In this document: one piece after another, positions 62,301 through 64,000 of the stretch
Layout of the letters: every line of letters begins with the position of its first letter
Position numbering within the stretch: the stretch's first letter is position 1
Assembly: GCA_007449985.2 (NCBI GenBank)
Contig: VIIQ02000002.1
Coordinates: 806,001-870,000, forward strand
DNA: 64,000 nt
Origin: Desmodesmus armatus
Lineage: Eukaryota > Chlorophyta > Chlorophyceae > Sphaeropleales > Scenedesmaceae
Direction: 5' to 3'
Program-made: the position numbers and the translations under genes
The notes under the pieces: generated by a model
Databases searched by the model: none
What the model was told of the DNA's origin: nothing
Seen by the model: the letters and a program-made list of their open reading frames with translations, nothing else

Positions 62301-64000
62301 TGGGGTGGCAGCAGGAGCAGCAGGAGCAGCCCCGACTGCAGCGGGCATGATGTGCTGGGGTAGTGCGGCAGGTGTGCTGGAGAAGGATGGGACTGCCTGC
62401 AGGCCTGGCCCCTGTGCTGAGCTGGACTCCTGCAGGACCCATGCTGCATGAGCATCAGCAGGATCAGGCTTGAGTGTGTACTGTGTCCCATTGACACTCA
62501 ACAGCACCGGCCCCTCATAGTGGTGTTGTGGCTGCAGGCCTCCTGCGCCTGCCTGCTGCTGCCCAGCACCAGCACTGGCACCACCAGAACCTCCCTGGGC
62601 TGCTGCATGTGCTGGTGCGCTGCCAAGGGTCTCTGCTGCGCCATGGGCCCGCATGAAGCCTTCAATAGCGCTGCACACGGCTTCCACCAGCCAGGGTGGT
62701 GCTGGCACACTTTCCAGCACACCACCAGGAGGTGCCCACTGCACAGGCCCCTCCACCCTCACCCCGCGCTGCCACCAGACCCCAGAGGCAGCATGGTGCG
62801 GGTCATCATGGCTGCTGCTAGCAGTAGCCTGGTCTAGTGCAGGGCCCTGCCCTGCAGCCCAGGGCTGCCCCAGCTCAAGCAAGGCACTGCCAACAGCTGC
62901 TGTGCTGCCTTGCCTAAGCCAGTGGTCCCCGGGAGTCCCGGCTGCCGCCAGGCTGTGTGTTGTGCCGAGCACTGACAGCCCTGCGCTGCTGCTGTCAGCT
63001 TCGCCATGCGGCTGCCATTGGGTGAAGTTGATGAACAGCTGGATGCAGCCAGGGATGCTGACCATGTGCAGGACTGTGAGCTGTGGATCGCTGGGCTGGC
63101 CGTCTGGGCCTGTCAGCCGGGATTCGCCTGCCCACACGGAGCGCGCCACCATGGACTGAAGGTTGGAGGCTGCTGCTGGAGTGAAACGAGCTGGCACCTG
63201 GGGGCACAAGGACACATGGGTATTCGCTTGCAAATGATGATTCATGCACACGGGACGTGTTGTCTGACAGGAGGCAATGTGCCGCCACCTTGTGTGGCCG
63301 ATGTACACAAATGATTTTTCTGTGCAAAGCACCACACAGTCGCTGGCAAAGTAGGAACCATGTGTATCTGCACATATGTCAATGTTGGTTCTGAAAGGCG
63401 TAGCTGTACTGACACAGGCCGGCCGGTGCGCCAGTGACATCTCAGTGTGAGTGCAAAACACATTTGCGATGTGATTTTATGGCGCGCGCCTTCACTTGAC
63501 CCCACTCACCTTGACTGACAGGGTCACATGTTGCAGAGGCGACCGGTACAGCGCATTGGGCGGCAGGGCCTGTGCTGACATTGGTGCTGATGCTGCGCTG
63601 GTGCCATACAGCGAGCTGGCAGGCCTGCCAGCAGGGCTGATCCCCGCTGCTGTTGTCCCAGTTGCTGCAGGGTTCCAGGGCGAGGGCAGGCACACGCCTA
63701 GGGGACGCACCAGAGGCACTGGCATGGCTGGAACAGCAGCCCGCCCTGAGGGCCCCAGGGTGGCACCTGCTGTTGTCGCTGAGCTGGCACCTGCTGCTGC
63801 TCTCAAAGTGGTGGCTGCTGCTGCCGAGTTCGCACTCGCTGCACCTGCTGCAGGCCTCAATGCTGCATGCACTGCTGCTGCCTGCATGGCCATTGGTATG
63901 CTGGGGGTGGTGCCTGGCTGTGCTGCAACCACAAAAGAGGCAGGTGCACTCGCTGGTGCTGTAGCTGCAGGAGGGACACCCCCGGGCTGGATGCCAGACG
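59123..64000 (-). CDS. SBP/SPL-like (CRR1-type) regulator, C-terminal part (5' end outside window)
   Basis: Exons on the minus strand: 64000-63510 (continuing out of the window), 63197-61708 and 61247 down to about 59123; the two junctions are in phase. The segment HVTLSVK / VPARFTPAAASNLQSMV and VSIPGCIQLFINF resembles the IRPGC block that follows the SBP zinc-finger domain in large SPL proteins and in Chlamydomonas CRR1. Later come PVLLSVNGTQYTL, a beta-rich LYLPTTGVLDCAGTV region and GLQLLVWFSDMECWHCCQLV, which may match the SPL helical C-terminus. Long Ser/Ala/Gly/Gln tracts separate these. The SBP domain itself would be upstream, so family assignment is tentative. The true 3' end is uncertain: the frame stays open to 59123, overlapping the convergent gene on the plus strand. 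Confidence 0.5.

Overview
This is nuclear DNA from a eukaryote, almost certainly a green alga, and I would guess the Chlorophyceae. Every recognisable protein is split by many short GT-AG introns, typically with GTGAG donors and TGCAG acceptors. Base composition is moderately GC-rich, and CAG/CTG runs code for poly-Gln, Ala and Ser tracts. Several gene families are plant-lineage types: an RH50-like DEAD-box helicase, an OSB-type organellar ssDNA-binding protein, a PRMT6-type arginine methyltransferase, AP-4 mu and an SBP/SPL-like protein. The class-level assignment is inference. Nothing looks bacterial, organellar or viral. Exon coordinates were read by eye from splice signals and reading-frame continuity. 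Almost all junctions are phase-consistent; the exceptions are noted in the entries.

Layout: 2-925 (+) PRMT6-like C-terminus, cut by the window edge; 1411-5853 (-) RH50-like plastid helicase; 6075-8776 (+) ketopantoate-reductase-like protein with an apparent 1-base frame break; 9266-13719 (+) OSB-like protein with a transposon in one intron; 14764-16715 (-) alpha/beta hydrolase; 17116-20878 (-) Q/A-rich homeodomain-like protein; 21667-23020 (+) unknown; 24127-28927 (+) cytosolic HSP70 with a heat-shock promoter; 30017-30806 long-TIR element; 31173-35194 (+) IWS1/SPN1; 35274-35951 hAT-like MITE; 36869-42405 (-) ABCD-type half transporter; 43054-47387 (+) AP-4 mu; 49217-51350 and 53438-54595 (+) two paralogous secreted Lys/Tyr-rich proteins; 56215-58558 (-) HAD class-IIA hydrolase; 58784-59314 (+) unknown; 59123-64000 (-) SBP/SPL-like regulator, cut by the window edge.

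The genes are mostly unrelated housekeeping functions: organelle RNA and DNA maintenance, transcription elongation, protein folding, vesicle sorting and transport. They do not form a pathway. Several pairs are divergent over short intervals (RH50/reductase and HAD/unknown, about 220 bp each), so shared promoters are likely.

The most novel material is of three kinds. First, the tandem pair of secreted proteins shares a signal peptide ending VNAQ, a two-cysteine LW..KAVK.GKCI..K.KLVACK motif and one intron of identical position and phase, followed by highly charged repetitive tails. Second, two non-autonomous hAT-like elements have perfect 8-bp target-site duplications, and a third element has 72-bp terminal inverted repeats. 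Third, the ABC transporter carries a large low-complexity insertion inside its membrane domain.
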